Made by a program: the position numbers and the translations under genes
The notes under the pieces: generated by a model
Database searches by the model: none
The model's input: only the letters and a program-made list of their open reading frames with translations
Told to the model about the DNA's origin: nothing
From: Spisula solida
Lineage: Eukaryota; Mollusca; Bivalvia; Venerida; Mactridae
Direction: 5' to 3'
Length of the DNA stretch: 64,000 nucleotides
Assembly: GCA_947247005.1 (NCBI GenBank)
Contig: OX365951.1
Span: 31,982,899-32,046,898 of the forward strand
Shown here: piece by piece, positions 36,290-48,172 of the stretch
How positions within the stretch are numbered: the first letter of the stretch is position 1
Layout of the letters: each line of letters begins with the position of its first letter

Positions 36290-37113
36290 CTAAACCTGAC
36301 ACAATGTCTTCCAAAAATTTGTCTGGATCTTGGCTCGATATGTGCCTGGATAAGGCTTAACTATGGCAATTTCTTCATTACCACATAACTGTATGTCTCT
36401 AAATGTTTGCGGCTGCAACTGAAGATCAGACTGTGGGCGAAGCCATTTACAGCCCTTTGATGTGCCCGCGTTCTTTATGTTCACAATTGTCAACAATAAT
36501 CCACCTATGTGACTACATAATCCTGTTAGACCTGGTTTGCATGTACACTTCCCACCTTTCATCCGTCCAGTACTTGCAATGATCACAACATGTAACACAT
36601 AGTTTTTAAACTGTTTTCCATCCACGGTCACCACATCTTTCATACTGGGCTTACACTCGGCCTTTATCATACAGTAAGGACCTTTGCTGAGTTCATTATA
36701 TTGAATGTTATGCACATAACGTTCTTTCGCAAACTTCCTAGCCTTTTTTTAACTGTCTATGACATGCCTGAGATTTCCCTGTCACTGTGATTTTATTATA
36801 AATGAAGTAGTTCTCCACATCCTCGGCTCTGGTTGGTGGACAGTTTTCCGTAGAGAGTGGCATCCAATTGTCTATTACATTATCAATGTTAGGAAGTTCA
36901 TCATACGTATCATCATCACTTTCCCAGTCTGAGTCACAATCACTGTCTACAATGTGTGATGTACGTAGCATTCATTTGATGAGTATTGGTTTGTTGCCCG
37001 ATTTCTTCTGTTTATGGTCAACAAGCCATTTAACTTAATCTTTCTTGGTCCAGGTTGATAATGTTGCGTCATCTAAAATCTCACTACACAACACTCCATC
37101 TCCTGACGCAATA
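36290..37113 (-). pseudogene. Broken SAP-SWIM protein gene inside the inverted-repeat element
   Basis: It starts after a good acceptor (tgtgctttcag). One frame gives IASGDGVLCSEILDDATLST, WTKKD, stop (TAA), VKWLVDHKQKKSGNKPILIK, stop (TGA, directly before ATG) and MLRTSHIVDSDCDSDWESDD; an A7 run at about 36744-36750 then breaks the frame. With one base fewer the frame would run from ...HRQLKK straight into ARKFAKERYVHNIQYNELS, and on to GKCTCKPGLTGLCSHIGGLL and the end ...NFWKTLCQV. The T-K-K-D...K-W-L......S-G-N-K-x-x-L-I-K stretch is SAP-like (DNA-binding helix pair). C-x-C-x7-C-x-H is a SWIM zinc finger. SAP and SWIM together occur, as I recall, in repetitive YqaJ-type proteins of molluscs; no nuclease part is present here. 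Confidence 0.7.
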
Positions 37114-37149
37114 CTGAAAGCACAAAATAGAACACTAAAATAATAAACA

Positions 37150-37488
37150 AACAAGACATTTTTTATTTTATCGCAGTGATCTTGACCTTTTAGGGACCGT
37201 CACCCTATAGCCCATGGTAGGATGTAGCCATTTCAAGAAAGGAACTATAAACTCTTATAAGATTTATCTCTTATAAAATCTTGCGGACTATATCAAAATA
37301 GCTTAATTTCTGGCCTATCAGGGGCAGTTAATTAATATAACTCTGGAATCAATAGATGGGATATAGCTGGTTCAAGAAAGTAACCAAGCTCCTATAGTGA
37401 AACAAGTTGTGTGCAAGTTTGGTTAAGCTCAAATCATAAATGATGTATCGTACAGACAAGAAAATTGTCGACGGGCGGACACCGACAG
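37150..37488. repeat. Dispersed repeat of the 'CAAGTTTGG...GACGGGCGGAC' type
   Basis: It contains GTGCAAGTTTGGTTAAGCTC and ends CGACGGGCGGACACCGACAG. This combination of a CAAGTTTGGT block and terminal GACGGACGGAC-like sequence recurs widely in bivalve genomes as I remember. It lies between the SINE and the SAP-SWIM pseudo-exon. Borders are approximate. Confidence 0.35.
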
Positions 37489-37925
37489 ATAAATAAAAAT
37501 AAAAATATACCAGATTTATATAGCGCCCTTTCATGCGAACGCACGTTCAAAGGCACTTTACCCATGTTGCAGCCGCAAGGGCGCAGGTGCATCCTCTACC
37601 AGTGCAGATACAGTATGATCTGACCAGATGGACAGACTGAGAGAAAGCCCCTGAAGGGAGAGAGAGACATTAGATACAGGCATGTCCGGCGCTGCAGAGG
37701 TGCGCCTAGCTCTTATTTCGAATAGACAGCCTGGTTCTTTAATGTGCCCGGTGTATAGCACCGATACACAGATTCCTGGCACTTCCAGATATTTGTGCAG
37801 ACCACACGGCCAGATATAGCGGGAAATATTATAAATATTTCAGAAATGTCAAGTTCCGATGCCAGGGATTGAACCCACGACCTCTGGATTGACAGCCCAG
37901 TGCGTTACCACTGAGCCAAATCCGC
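37489..37925 (-). mobile_element. tRNA-derived SINE, nested in the SAP-SWIM element
   Basis: On the - strand it begins GCGGATTTGGCTCAGTGGTA. The A box (TGGCTCAGTGG, 37918-37902 region) and B box (GGTTCAATCCC, 37875-37865) are well formed. The anticodon arm reads CTGGG-CTGTCAA-TCCAG with a GUC anticodon, so the head resembles tRNA-Asp. The body is about 300 bp and the 3' end reads AAGTGCCTTTGAACGTGCG, then AAAGGGCGCTATATAAATCT and an A/T-rich tail. It seems near full length. Insertion into the intron of a transposon gene dates it after that element. Confidence 0.8.
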
Positions 37926-38460
37926 TTATATGATGAAGAGTATTTTCATAAAGCACATAAAAATAGAGGTGTTAACGGGGACTTCCAATTTCGTCTAATC
38001 CCATTTGGTCTAATTTTCAAATTCCCATTTCGTCTTAAGTTTTTTGGGCTGAATTCCTATTTTGTCTAACAGTAAAAATTATCAGTAAAATTTTACTGTA
38101 TAGTGTATACATAAGTCAGAACTTGGATCATTATCAGAGTATGGCATTATGCTGGGTGTTCACTAGACTAATCAGTGAGTAGGAGTAAGCAGTAAGAAAG
38201 TGCACACAGCGTTGCACTATGTATACGCCCATATTTACGTGACGTTTATGGTAATCAGACGAATTATACTACAAACTGACGATAATATAACGTTTTGTAC
38301 GTAATAAATCAAGTACTATTACAAAATATTACCGATATCATGAACGCTCCAAAAATGTATCCGAATTCCGTGATATCCGAAATTCATACAATCAAACTAT
38401 AAAAGCAATGCAAACAACCCCGAATATTCGTTCAAACGCATATTTGTTGAATATACTTAC

Positions 38461-38515
38461 TTGATATTAAGTATTGAAGAAAGCTGACGGTGAAATTCTT
38501 GCGTAATAAACGAGG
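38461..38515 (-). ncRNA. Possible 5' exon of the SAP-SWIM gene (tentative)
   Basis: On the - strand a TATATAAAA lies at 38545-38537 and a full-consensus donor (atcaa|gtaagt) at 38461/38460. The exon between would be about 50 nt. In the phase that joins the exon at 37113 it reads GDTSFITQEFHRQLSSILNI without an ATG, so it may be untranslated or its start codon is lost. Splicing of this kind has not been shown. Confidence 0.3.
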
Positions 38516-38536
38516 TATCGCCCAATCGTCGTGTGT

Positions 38537-38545
38537 TTTATATAA
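38537..38545 (-). promoter_or_regulatory. TATA-like box inside the element
   Basis: TATATAAAA on the - strand, about 30 bp upstream of the inferred 5' exon. In AT-rich DNA such a match is not rare; position relative to the exon is the only support. Confidence 0.3.
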
Positions 38546-40056
38546 ATTTACGCTACGGTTACAATTTCAACCGGAACTACCTAGAAATCAAGGGAGGTAA
38601 CTTGTAAATACTCGGCAATTCGAGTAACTCTGTTTTGCGGTACTCCACCATTGAATTTCTTTTAAAAATTTCGACTCACGATGTCATATAGTCATATTAA
38701 AACTTGCTCAAAATTAACATAGATAAATCCCAGATATGGTTAATATAATTAAGCCATCAATTTCGCAGATCTTTCTAAAACTAAATTTTCGAACCAAATA
38801 TGAAAGAATCTAGCGCCACCAAGCAGCCATATTCTACAACACAATACGTAAGGGAACTAATCAGTGATTGTTACTACCGCGCATTATCAACTGTTGTGGT
38901 GCATGTTTTAAAACCTCTGTTTGATCAACAATAAAATTAAACAACAAATAACAAATATTACCACCCTGACCAAAAATCAACGTTAGTACAACGTTATGAC
39001 ACGACGTTGGATTAACGTTTGTGTTTTAATGTTGTATTAACGTTGGATTTTGGTTGCTAACCAACTAACCATCATACAACCATAATCCAGCGTTATATAA
39101 CGTCGGGTGTTTGCTGAGAAAAAAGTTGATTTTGAAAATGAACACATTTGTGATGATTTAAAGCCTTTTGGAATGACAAAAACAAGAGTGCATATACATT
39201 GAGTTATGTTTTCTATGTTAACAAGATAATTGACGACATTAACCCCCCCCCCCCCCCCCTCCTCTTTAGAAGAAAATTTATAGTTTTATAAAAACCATGC
39301 TTTACTACTACAATATCACAGTTTTAGACACACTCGTGACGTCACGACAACCAGCAACCGAGTGGGAAGTATATGCGTATATAAACATAGTATATTACAA
39401 TATAATCTCGAAATACTAATAGAAGCACGGTCATAAATTCCATGAATATACACACTCACAAAATTGCACATAATCATGACGAAAACCATTTTTATGGGAC
39501 ATCATTATACTGTGTACTATGTAAACATGTTGTGAACGTCGAAGCCTCCAGCATTTGACCGAAAGTGCAATAATGGAAGATAAGGCGATGAGTACTATGT
39601 TTATCACTGTCAGACATGACTTCCAGGCAACCTATGACAATAGTCATCATTCACACACCTATAAGAGATGTTTTCTCTCGCAAATATTTAAATAACCTGC
39701 TGCTTTCAGTTATTACTATAGTCGCAAACGAACAGTAACCTTTGTATACTGTGAGTTTGGTGTAAACAATGCTATCTTGACAAATATATTACAAAAAGTG
39801 CACATTCACCCCAAAGCGCAAGGAGATGATTTTACATTTAGTGACATGATTAAATGACCAAAACCAACATGACATTGGACATGCAGGCAAACAGTGTATG
39901 CTCCCTACTTGGATGACGTAGTGACAAAAGCCATTTGAGGTTGATTGATACGTCTTGCAGCCAAATTTGTCAATTGCAGACCAGACAACCTTTCTAGTGT
40001 ATCAAATAACACTTGTTGTATGGTAAATAAAAAAAGTGTACATAATTAAATTAACC

Positions 40057-40305
40057 TTTAATGACAGCAAGCATAAAGAAAACAACACTCGTGCATGTGA
40101 GGAATGGAAGCGAAAGGCTGAAAACAGATCAGGTCATTTTATGTTAATTTGTGTCTTAAAAACATAATAACGAAAAAGAAGTTATATAACACTGCAACAT
40201 TTTTAATGACAACAACTATAAAGAAAGTAACACTCGTGCAGGGGAGGAATGGGCGTTAAAGACAGAAAAAGAACAGACCATTTTATGTTAATTTGTGTCT
40301 GTAAG
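40057..40305 (+). repeat. Direct duplication, two copies 147 bp apart
   Basis: The copies share TAATGACA[G/A]CAA, AACACTCGTGCA, GAGGAATGG and CATTTTATGTTAATTTGTGT. The second begins at about 40204. Confidence 0.7.
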
Positions 40306-40627
40306 TCCCGAATCTGGCTAACTTGTCCAGTACCAGCAGCGCCTTTCCTAATCTCGCAAACCAAATCACAGTCACAGGAGTTGTGTACCACATGCGCATA
40401 TTGTCATATGTATCTAACAAACCTCTCACAGTCAATTGAGCACTAGTTTGTCATCAGGTTGTTCTAAGTTCGAGTACCAGGTTAGGTACACTAGGTAAGT
40501 AATGTTCTTCCCTGATATTTGCGACGACAATGCCCAGCCATGAAAAAGTTATTAGTTGCTTGCAGAAGAGCAAGCAGATCAGTTCAAGGAAGATGATTGT
40601 ATTCTCTGTTTGTCGACGCAGGCTGAA

Positions 40628-40722
40628 TGAAAGACATTGGACATTCGGCTTTTCACTGCCTTATTGGCCAATTACCGGCTTTGGGGAAATGGCAGGGAAA
40701 ACCCGAATGTCCACGTCTTTCA
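40628..40722. mobile_element. Short foldback MITE with TGAAAGAC ends
   Basis: The left arm TGAAAGACATTGGACATTCG and the right arm in reverse complement TGAAAGACGTGGACATTCGG pair, extending into TTTTCACTGCC / TTTTCCCTGCC. Total about 95 bp. Confidence 0.65.
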
Positions 40723-41562
40723 ACAGTACCCGTCGATTGCAAACAACAATTCTGAACCATTTGTATGGATCAAGTAGTTGAACACACCACGTGTAAAAGT
40801 AGTTGCGTAAGCGTTGGCCTTTGACTTATACAAGGTCACATGTTCGTTGATAAAACATGTACATTGTATTTCACAGACTTTATATTCACTTCAAGAAGAT
40901 TTGATAATGTATATACGCGATGGTTATGAAACAGACGAGTTTTACCGTTACGTTAAAACTGCAATCCGTATCTCTTGATTATAGTAATTTGTGCAAAATA
41001 TAAAATAAAATGAGTTACTTATTTGTAGAGGAAACACGCGATTATTCACAACAACAGTTTGGTATAATCACGATCATACAGAAAAAACCTATACAATACA
41101 CGAGACATCACTTCACCCAGAGGCAAAATTTCGACATAAATAATGGCATAAAACAGTCTAGTTTGCGTCTCCAAAAATAAATTCATCCAAAACAGGACGT
41201 AAAACGTTTTAATAGTTCTTTTTATTGACTAAGTCTTTATGTTCAGCTGATCGCTCGAACAGAACGCTCCTCTCTAGCTATTTTCCTTTGTATAGTATAT
41301 AATTTTCTCCGAACATCACTGATGGAACACACGCAAAATGTATTGTAAATGATCGATATGTTCGGCTGTGGAGGGAAATAGTAAAGAAAACAAAGTTATT
41401 ATGTCTTGGCAAAATGAAGACTCCAAGGGGGGTTTACACTAAGTTACATGTAAGGCACTATGAATTCAGGATAATGTGAGAATGACGCTTTATTTCATGT
41501 GTACACATAATACTACAACCATTGCTTCGTTCTATTATTATACGATCTTCAGCTGAATCTCA

Positions 41563-41759
41563 TCTCAAATATTGTAATGTGTATTTATGTCAATATCCAT
41601 AGGAAGCTGGACTCAAAATTGGCATGACAAAACAGAAACATTATTCTGAGTTTATTACAGTAAATTTTCAAGAGCTCCTAATACAGATCTGTCTTAAATT
41701 AATACTCTGATTTGAGCAAAATCTCAATTTGAGCTGAGATTTCTAGATGCTTCGGGATA
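41563..41759. mobile_element. MITE, copy related to 48173-48406 (one end missing)
   Basis: It shares AATCTCATCTCAAATATTG, GAAACATTATTCTGAGTTTA and GATTTGAGCAAAATCT with the complement of 48173-48406. Its right end has AGATGCTTCGGGAT, but the left CTCCCGAAGCATCTC end is missing. Confidence 0.6.
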
Positions 41760-42793
41760 TCGTTCAGGTACCATTTCAATCTTGATTTAAGTCACAGTTA
41801 TTCAAAAACCAAAATGAGTACAACAGTCATTGTAACTAATTCATTAGTTGAAATTAAGGGTCTTGTAATATTTGGTAAACATGGTGACGTCAGTGACCCT
41901 TTTTGTAAGAACTCATTTCCCTGATTGTACATGATGTGTTTACATTATGGGTAAATACAATGAATGCACTTTCCGTTAATGGATCCTTCAGAAAATACGC
42001 CTTAATGCATTGCCATTTATAATTATACTTAATTGCAATAACACTTGCCAAATTGATAAAAGAAAATAACATGAATACGGAAGTTGTACGTTACCAATAT
42101 TTTTAATACTAAAAAGGGGGAAGATTTTTTTAAAATCTGAGACTATGAGACCACGTCTGGCATTGTCTGGTTCAAATATAGAATTACAATTAATATGTTA
42201 TAAATAGTTGAATAACGAAATCTCGAAGTTGTATAGTCCAGAGTATTTGACACGACTCTCGAACTTCTATTTGCATAATTTAACAGTTGATATATTGTCT
42301 ATATTTATAATCCCGGTTGTATGTTTTCATAAGCGGCGACTATCACGAAGACGTTCGACGTGTAATACCAACACAACTCTAAAGGACCGATATTGCAAGA
42401 TTTGCTCGCGGAAATTAATATATTCAACGCATAAACCTTGTAATATATTCATGCATAAAGGTCAGGATCACGTCAAATTCTCTGTGCTATATTATAAGGC
42501 ACTAAGCTTGCTGTCTGGCTTGTATTATAGTCTTCCAATCACATGGTCTATAGGGCGTGTCTATTGTGCATACAATTAACATTTCTAATACTTACACCGT
42601 ATATTGATTTTAAAATGAAGACCCAGCACTATTTAATCCTTGGTATTGACTTACGCACAATGGTTGTATCAAAGGAATGTCATTCATAAAATTACAAATC
42701 AAAATTCTCATGAATCGGTAGCCAGTCTGTAGCAGTATTTAGAAAGTTCGTACCGTTGCATTTTGTTTCGTTAGATCTTGGATGAAACAAAGG

Positions 42794-42860
42794 AGAGTTA
42801 GTGTAATAACTACAGTGCACGATTTTAATAGTATTGCATTGTAGTTATTGCACTAATTCT
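42794..42860. repeat. Hairpin of two 26-bp arms
   Basis: AGAGTTAGTGTAATAACTAC (left) and the complement of GTAGTTATTGCACTAATTCT (right) pair with three or four mismatches around a 15-bp loop. Confidence 0.6.
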
Positions 42861-45619
42861 TTTGAACATTAATACCCATTCCATCAATTATAATTTCATT
42901 TAGTCCCACGTCTCTGCGAAATACCAATGTGACTATGACACAATGTGTCGTTATTGCACAGCTTTTAACCGTGTTTTAATCATATAGAATGATCAACCAG
43001 TAATAAGTTGCTCTTACTTAGTCAACTCAAGTGGAGGAATGGAAGAATACATGTTTAGCCGAAAGTAGAAAACGCCGTAAATTTTGGTCGTATTATTTCA
43101 CACTGGCAGAACGTTTTTATGCGCTGGAAATAGAATGGAAATAAAAAAATAAAAAAGGTCTCTTACCTGCTTGTACACAGTGCACACAATATGAGGAAAA
43201 CAATTAGGTACAATACATGAGTCTGACTGTAGTGTACTCACATAGAATTCCGATGTAGAACACAGTTTCCATAAGATTATATTACATTGTCACCAATGTT
43301 GCGTGCTTCATGTTTTAACCCTTTATTCCTTGTGTAAGAAAGTATTCTCCCAATGAGGAAATATTTTATTTGTGTTGTATTCATATAGTCACATGTGATG
43401 TCCTGTGGACCTTGCCTTATTTCTGATGTTTCGTATGGCCATCCAGAGCCTGGGTGTGTTGTTCATAGATAGTTTAAGCAGTTTGTTAGAATGAAATAGA
43501 ACACCAGCTATCACTGAAGATTATGTCTACCCCCATACGTATTGCCTGGCACAGTTTTGAAAAGGTTTAAACCTAGAGAAAACCTCATTGAAATCCTACT
43601 GTAATTGTTACAGCTAATAGAAATGGTGTAAAAGTGCACAGTAATAAGACCAGTTTATTTTCTCGTTCGGTTATGTGTTGGGCATGTGGTACATTTGTAC
43701 ATGTATGTAATGTTTTTTATGTTTATGTGCTCAGCTGGTTAAGTTGAGTGCTGCCTTCCCTTTCCTATTTTAATCTTATATATCTATAACCTTTTTGGTA
43801 GTGATGCGTATGCCGTTGTAAGTTCAATGTGACAGTTGATTGTTATTGTATACTGCATAGTGCTAGTAATACCATCATCATGATGTAATAAATGATAAGC
43901 AATATAACTTCTGCTGACATTATAATTAGATTATTTCTCTGTATGAAGTGGTAAACGTTGATAAACGTTCACGATAGCAGATCTATCAGCCATTGCTGGG
44001 TTGGGTACTTGATTTCATGTTCTAGTCTATCATTGCTAAATGATTCATAACTCTTAACTTAAATATCTGGACATTATACAACGGTTATAATAAATTATTA
44101 CGTAATAATTGGTTTTATAATAGATTTTATACGTCCGTTATTCCGGCAGCAAGGTTTCATGCAAGTGGCCATGAAATTGGGTATTCGGCGTGAAAATTTT
44201 ATATAATGATTTGGCTGCGTTTATATACTACTCCAAATTAGGTAAGGGCCAACAGATTTTCGTTGTGACTATTTTGCCAATTTAGTGAGATGGACTAATT
44301 GAATTTTTTTACACATAACGTTGCTTCTGCTAAATTGTAAACAATTAAGATATCTTCAAAATTGTATGTCTAAGTGCTGATAAGCCCAACAACATTAAAA
44401 TGATTGTGCTGCCCACGACCCTCTGTGATAACAGAATGGTGTCAGGTTTTTTGGTTTTTTTGGGTCTTACACATTTTGAGAATAGAAAAAGCCGTGAATG
44501 TCCATGTTTTTCTTGCTAGTTTGGTCTCTGTTATAGGGCTTATCAATTACATGGAAAACGACGCATTTTGACAATGCGTGGCAAATGGAACAAATCAATA
44601 TTTCGAAATTTAGTAGCAGATAGCGATTTGTTTTAATTTTTGTACACAGCTAGTGAATGTTCACAACTTCCTAAAAATAAAGAAAGAATCCCTCCCCATT
44701 CTACTTTAAGAGTTTCAGTCGAAAATCTATTACCTTTATTTATAGGAAATATGCCATTATGCGACAAAATATATTATTTTCATAGTTATCACAACTAAAA
44801 CGCACCATTATATGAAGTAATACTAATTGTATTCATAGAGGTATAACGAAATACGTCCCTTGTCTCCGTAATTCGAAACATGCGCGTTATGTGCGATTCG
44901 TCAGACGACATCAATTAAACGATGCGTATTGTTTTGCGTTGTTATCAGAAATAAACAAGTGTTGGACTAATGCATACACTCATCAACATTTTATAACCGG
45001 TCACTTTTCGAACTCTCTTTTTTTGTACACAGCAATAGGGAAATAGTGATAAGTATTTTACGCAATCGCCATAACGCTCTCAAGCAAATTAAGTTAATGT
45101 TTTACACAGCGTCATCAACTTAGCAGAGTGATTGCCCATTGTACATACAAAATGTAATTCAACGTGTATCCGTGGAAACGTAAACTAATGTAAAAAGAAC
45201 AACTCACTATCGATCACCCAAACGGAACAAACATCAAACATTGCTAAAAGAAGTACAAATAATACCGATATACAGCTTTGAAATTTAGAAAATAGCAAAC
45301 ATTGTGAAATTACCTCCCTTTCAATTGAAAATAGAACAAAAGGAATTTCTCAAAAAGGTGATACCGCATGGTGATGGATAAGTCAAATCTCATACACTCC
45401 TTCTTTTGTCAATTTTCATTTAATGGCTTCAATTATAGTAAAATATAAATTTAATGTCTTTTAACTTTATAGGCGACACTGTGTTTCCCATGGTGAATTA
45501 CATTGTCACTATCAAAACACAGATAAATCTTAAAAGTCGATAATTTTACAGTAATTACATCTTCTCGAGTCAATTATCTTTCGCATTAAAACTTTCCATA
45601 TCCTTTCTGCTACCATAGC

Positions 45620-46040
45620 GTACTTATAATGCAGACTGGCCGGAATGGCTATTTCGGCCTTCCGTAGTTTTCGACCTAAATGCCCAAATTCGGGAATTTT
45701 GTTGTCATGGGTACACATGCATCCCAGACTAAAGGATATTACGGGCCCAATGTCGTGCACATGTTTTTGGGCCCGCTGGCCCCTTTTAAAGAGGGCTTTG
45801 AATGTAGGTTTTCCAAAACTGAAATTACCGGTCATACCCCCCATTGTGGTACGATTTCCTGTGGAATTGCATTAACATTTAGCGCCAAAAAGTTTTTAGT
45901 TTTTATTAGCAGGAATATAAGGCTAGACAAAGGGGTCGGGATCAATGCCTTAAAGGGGCCCAAAATTAGGCCTACCAAGCTAAAAAAATGTTTTTCGCGC
46001 AAGGGTCACTGTCACGTCGTCATTTCCGGTTACCTTTAGT
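45620..46040. repeat. GC-richer dispersed repeat island
   Basis: About 420 bp, visibly richer in G and C than its surroundings, with GGGCCC/GGCCC motifs (ACGGGCCCAATG, TTGGGCCCGCTGG, AAGGGGCCCAAA). Frames of 76-119 codons are open on both strands, but none resembles a known protein and the overlapping frames suggest composition rather than coding. Confidence 0.4.
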
Positions 46041-46576
46041 CGAAATGTTGACAATTTTGCCTACTTTCACTTTCGGGCAGGTGTGTAGCATCCGGATGTA
46101 TCGTGCTACAAGTCAATAATGTCCCAGGGACGGAGTGTAGGGTGTATATGAATTTCGCGTAGGCCCCAATAAAATCGTGGTAGCGGAAAGGATATACTCT
46201 AATTTCTATCTTATTGTCCATATAAAAGTGTTCTTTTTTATGTTTTGTGTTTACAAAAAATTGGCTACTGCTATTGTATTCAATCCAATTATCATGTGAT
46301 TTCTAATTATGAGGGTTGTTGTCTATTAGATTGAACAATTCTGTTGAAGAATAGTAGAATATCATCATTATGTTGAATACACATGGTGTATACTTGACAA
46401 CCATCAGAATACATTGTAGTTACTAGTACTTTTGTAACTGATAATTTGGTAATCTAAGAAGTGACCGGTTCTGAGTGTAGCTCAGTGTATAGTGTTTGTC
46501 ATAGCGAGCAAAAGTTTTAGATGTCACTATATATACACCATCTTGTACAGAAGTTATTGTCATTAGTATATCATCA

Positions 46577-46727
46577 GCCCTGCGTTCAGGGAAAAATCAC
46601 GTGACGCACGTTTCGTAACAGGTACAAAACGTTTCGTACCTCGCACGCAAACGGTACGAAACGTTTCGTACCTGGTATGTACCAGGTACGAAACGTGCGT
46701 CACGTTATTTGTCCTTGAACGCAGGCC
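46577..46727. mobile_element. Foldback MITE with CCTGCGTTCA ends and GAAACGTTTCG core
   Basis: Arms of about 50 bp pair: CACGTGACGCACGTTTCGTA on the left against the complement of TACGAAACGTGCGTCACGTT on the right. The centre has repeated GTACGAAACG/CGTTTCGTAC palindromes. It is non-coding. Confidence 0.75.
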
Positions 46728-48172
46728 TGTAGAACGGGGAAAACAGACAAACAGACAATATTTTCAGACAAGAATAATGTGTTTATATATGCGCACGAAC
46801 AACTGTGGCATTCGTCCTATATTCCGCAAACTCATACATGCGCTATACATGGGTCGAATGCTACATCAAAAACCAAATAATACTATATGATCTTTGCAAA
46901 AATCAATGCATTAATGCTTTATAATACGAGATATTTCATTCACACCTATAGTAATTATCGAAGTTATGTATGATGAAAATATCATAAGATATTTAGCTTG
47001 ATCGTTCGTGTATTGTCGGGCAAGTGACTATTTGAAAAAAAGATCAATTTCGATACCAAAGTGTGGTTAATTCCGTGCAATGCAAAAATATCAAATTCAG
47101 GTTGAATTAACTTATCTCAAACTGATTAGTCTTCAACTGTATTTGCTTTAAATTAGGAAAGATGTGATGTAATGAACAAAACTAGTATTTACATTAATTA
47201 ACTAAATCGAACCAATTCTCTACAAAATACAAGAAGATGCGTTTACGAGATGTACATATGGAAACGAGTTTTTGTAAGAAATGCCGGTATGTTAATCTCA
47301 CTTCAGTTTTAATAGCGCATGAAAAGATATTAGCGAAATTCACAGACACAAGCTAGCTATTAACATCCCCTACTGTGTTTAAACAAATGGTAATATATTG
47401 TCGGACAAACGCCTCAGCATTTATAAGGGTACTTTCTATGTATCACTTATCAAACTAGACGTTTGTCGACCTTCATTACTGAGAGATCTTTTTCAGTTTC
47501 ATGACAAAAGCCTATAATACGAGAGTAGCGTGACAATTTGTTTGGTATCGAGGTATTATTTCTGATCTCTTGGTATTTCTAGCTGGCTTTTCCACCACCA
47601 ATGCTCCCTCGTGGTGAGTATAAACTTCATTGATATAAATCAATCAACCAACAAGCGATGAAAACCCCTCAAAACACCCCTTGTATACAACCAGCACATG
47701 TCACTGTTCATTCATGGAACGTTATTAAAGACGACATTATTTATTATACTTTATCAAAGGTTAAACACAATGATAAATATAACTGCGTCAGCTCACATGT
47801 GATAACAACGATATTATTCTCGGACAACCCAAGATGCAACGTAACATTTATTATGAACTGAACGACGCATCAGTCAAGACGCGTATGAGGTATTCGTGGT
47901 TACTCATGAAACCATGAATGTCAGACTGCTGGAAGTGCACACGTTATAACCCAATGAATGTCGAAGGTAACATTCAAAAATCGTTAGATCAGAAAGAAAT
48001 CGAAACATCGAGAACTGCTTGTAAGAAGTATAACACCACTACTCACCCGTCATCAGTACTTACATGTACCGCTGTTGGATACCAATTACTCGGTTGGTCA
48101 TTCATCAGGTTATGCTGTGTGCTAGTTGGATTGAGGCCCGCGTACCAATGGTTCGATTGGCATTCAGACCCC

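Larger units (their letters stand above)
35808..39116 (-). mobile_element. 3.3-kb DNA element with CAGCAAACA inverted ends, ACGTT-rich subterminal arrays and a SAP-SWIM gene
   Basis: The left end is CAGCAAACAATTGACGTTGT and the right end, reverse-complemented, CAGCAAACACCCGACGTTAT. For about 150 bp inside each end, ACGTT/AACGT motifs recur (roughly six to eight per side) together with CCAACC/GGTTGG blocks, as in subterminal transposase-binding arrays. Between the ends, on the - strand, lie a TATA-like box (38537), a possible 5' exon, a coding pseudo-exon with SAP-like and SWIM motifs (37113 to 36290) and an AATAAA (36140-36135) close to the left end. A SINE and another dispersed repeat are nested in the intron. 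No clear target duplication was found, so the outer borders and superfamily are uncertain. Confidence 0.6.
39117..45620. other. Intergenic, repeat-containing
   Basis: No gene recognised. It contains a poly-C run (39245-39260), a direct duplication (40057-40305), three palindromic or inverted-repeat elements (40628-40722, 41563-41759, 42794-42860) and otherwise AT-rich sequence. Confidence 0.6.

Noticed and set aside
42794..42860. microRNA precursor from the hairpin
   Set aside because: Near-complete arm symmetry with a 15-bp loop fits a foldback repeat; no conserved mature-like seed or flanking precursor structure was recognised.
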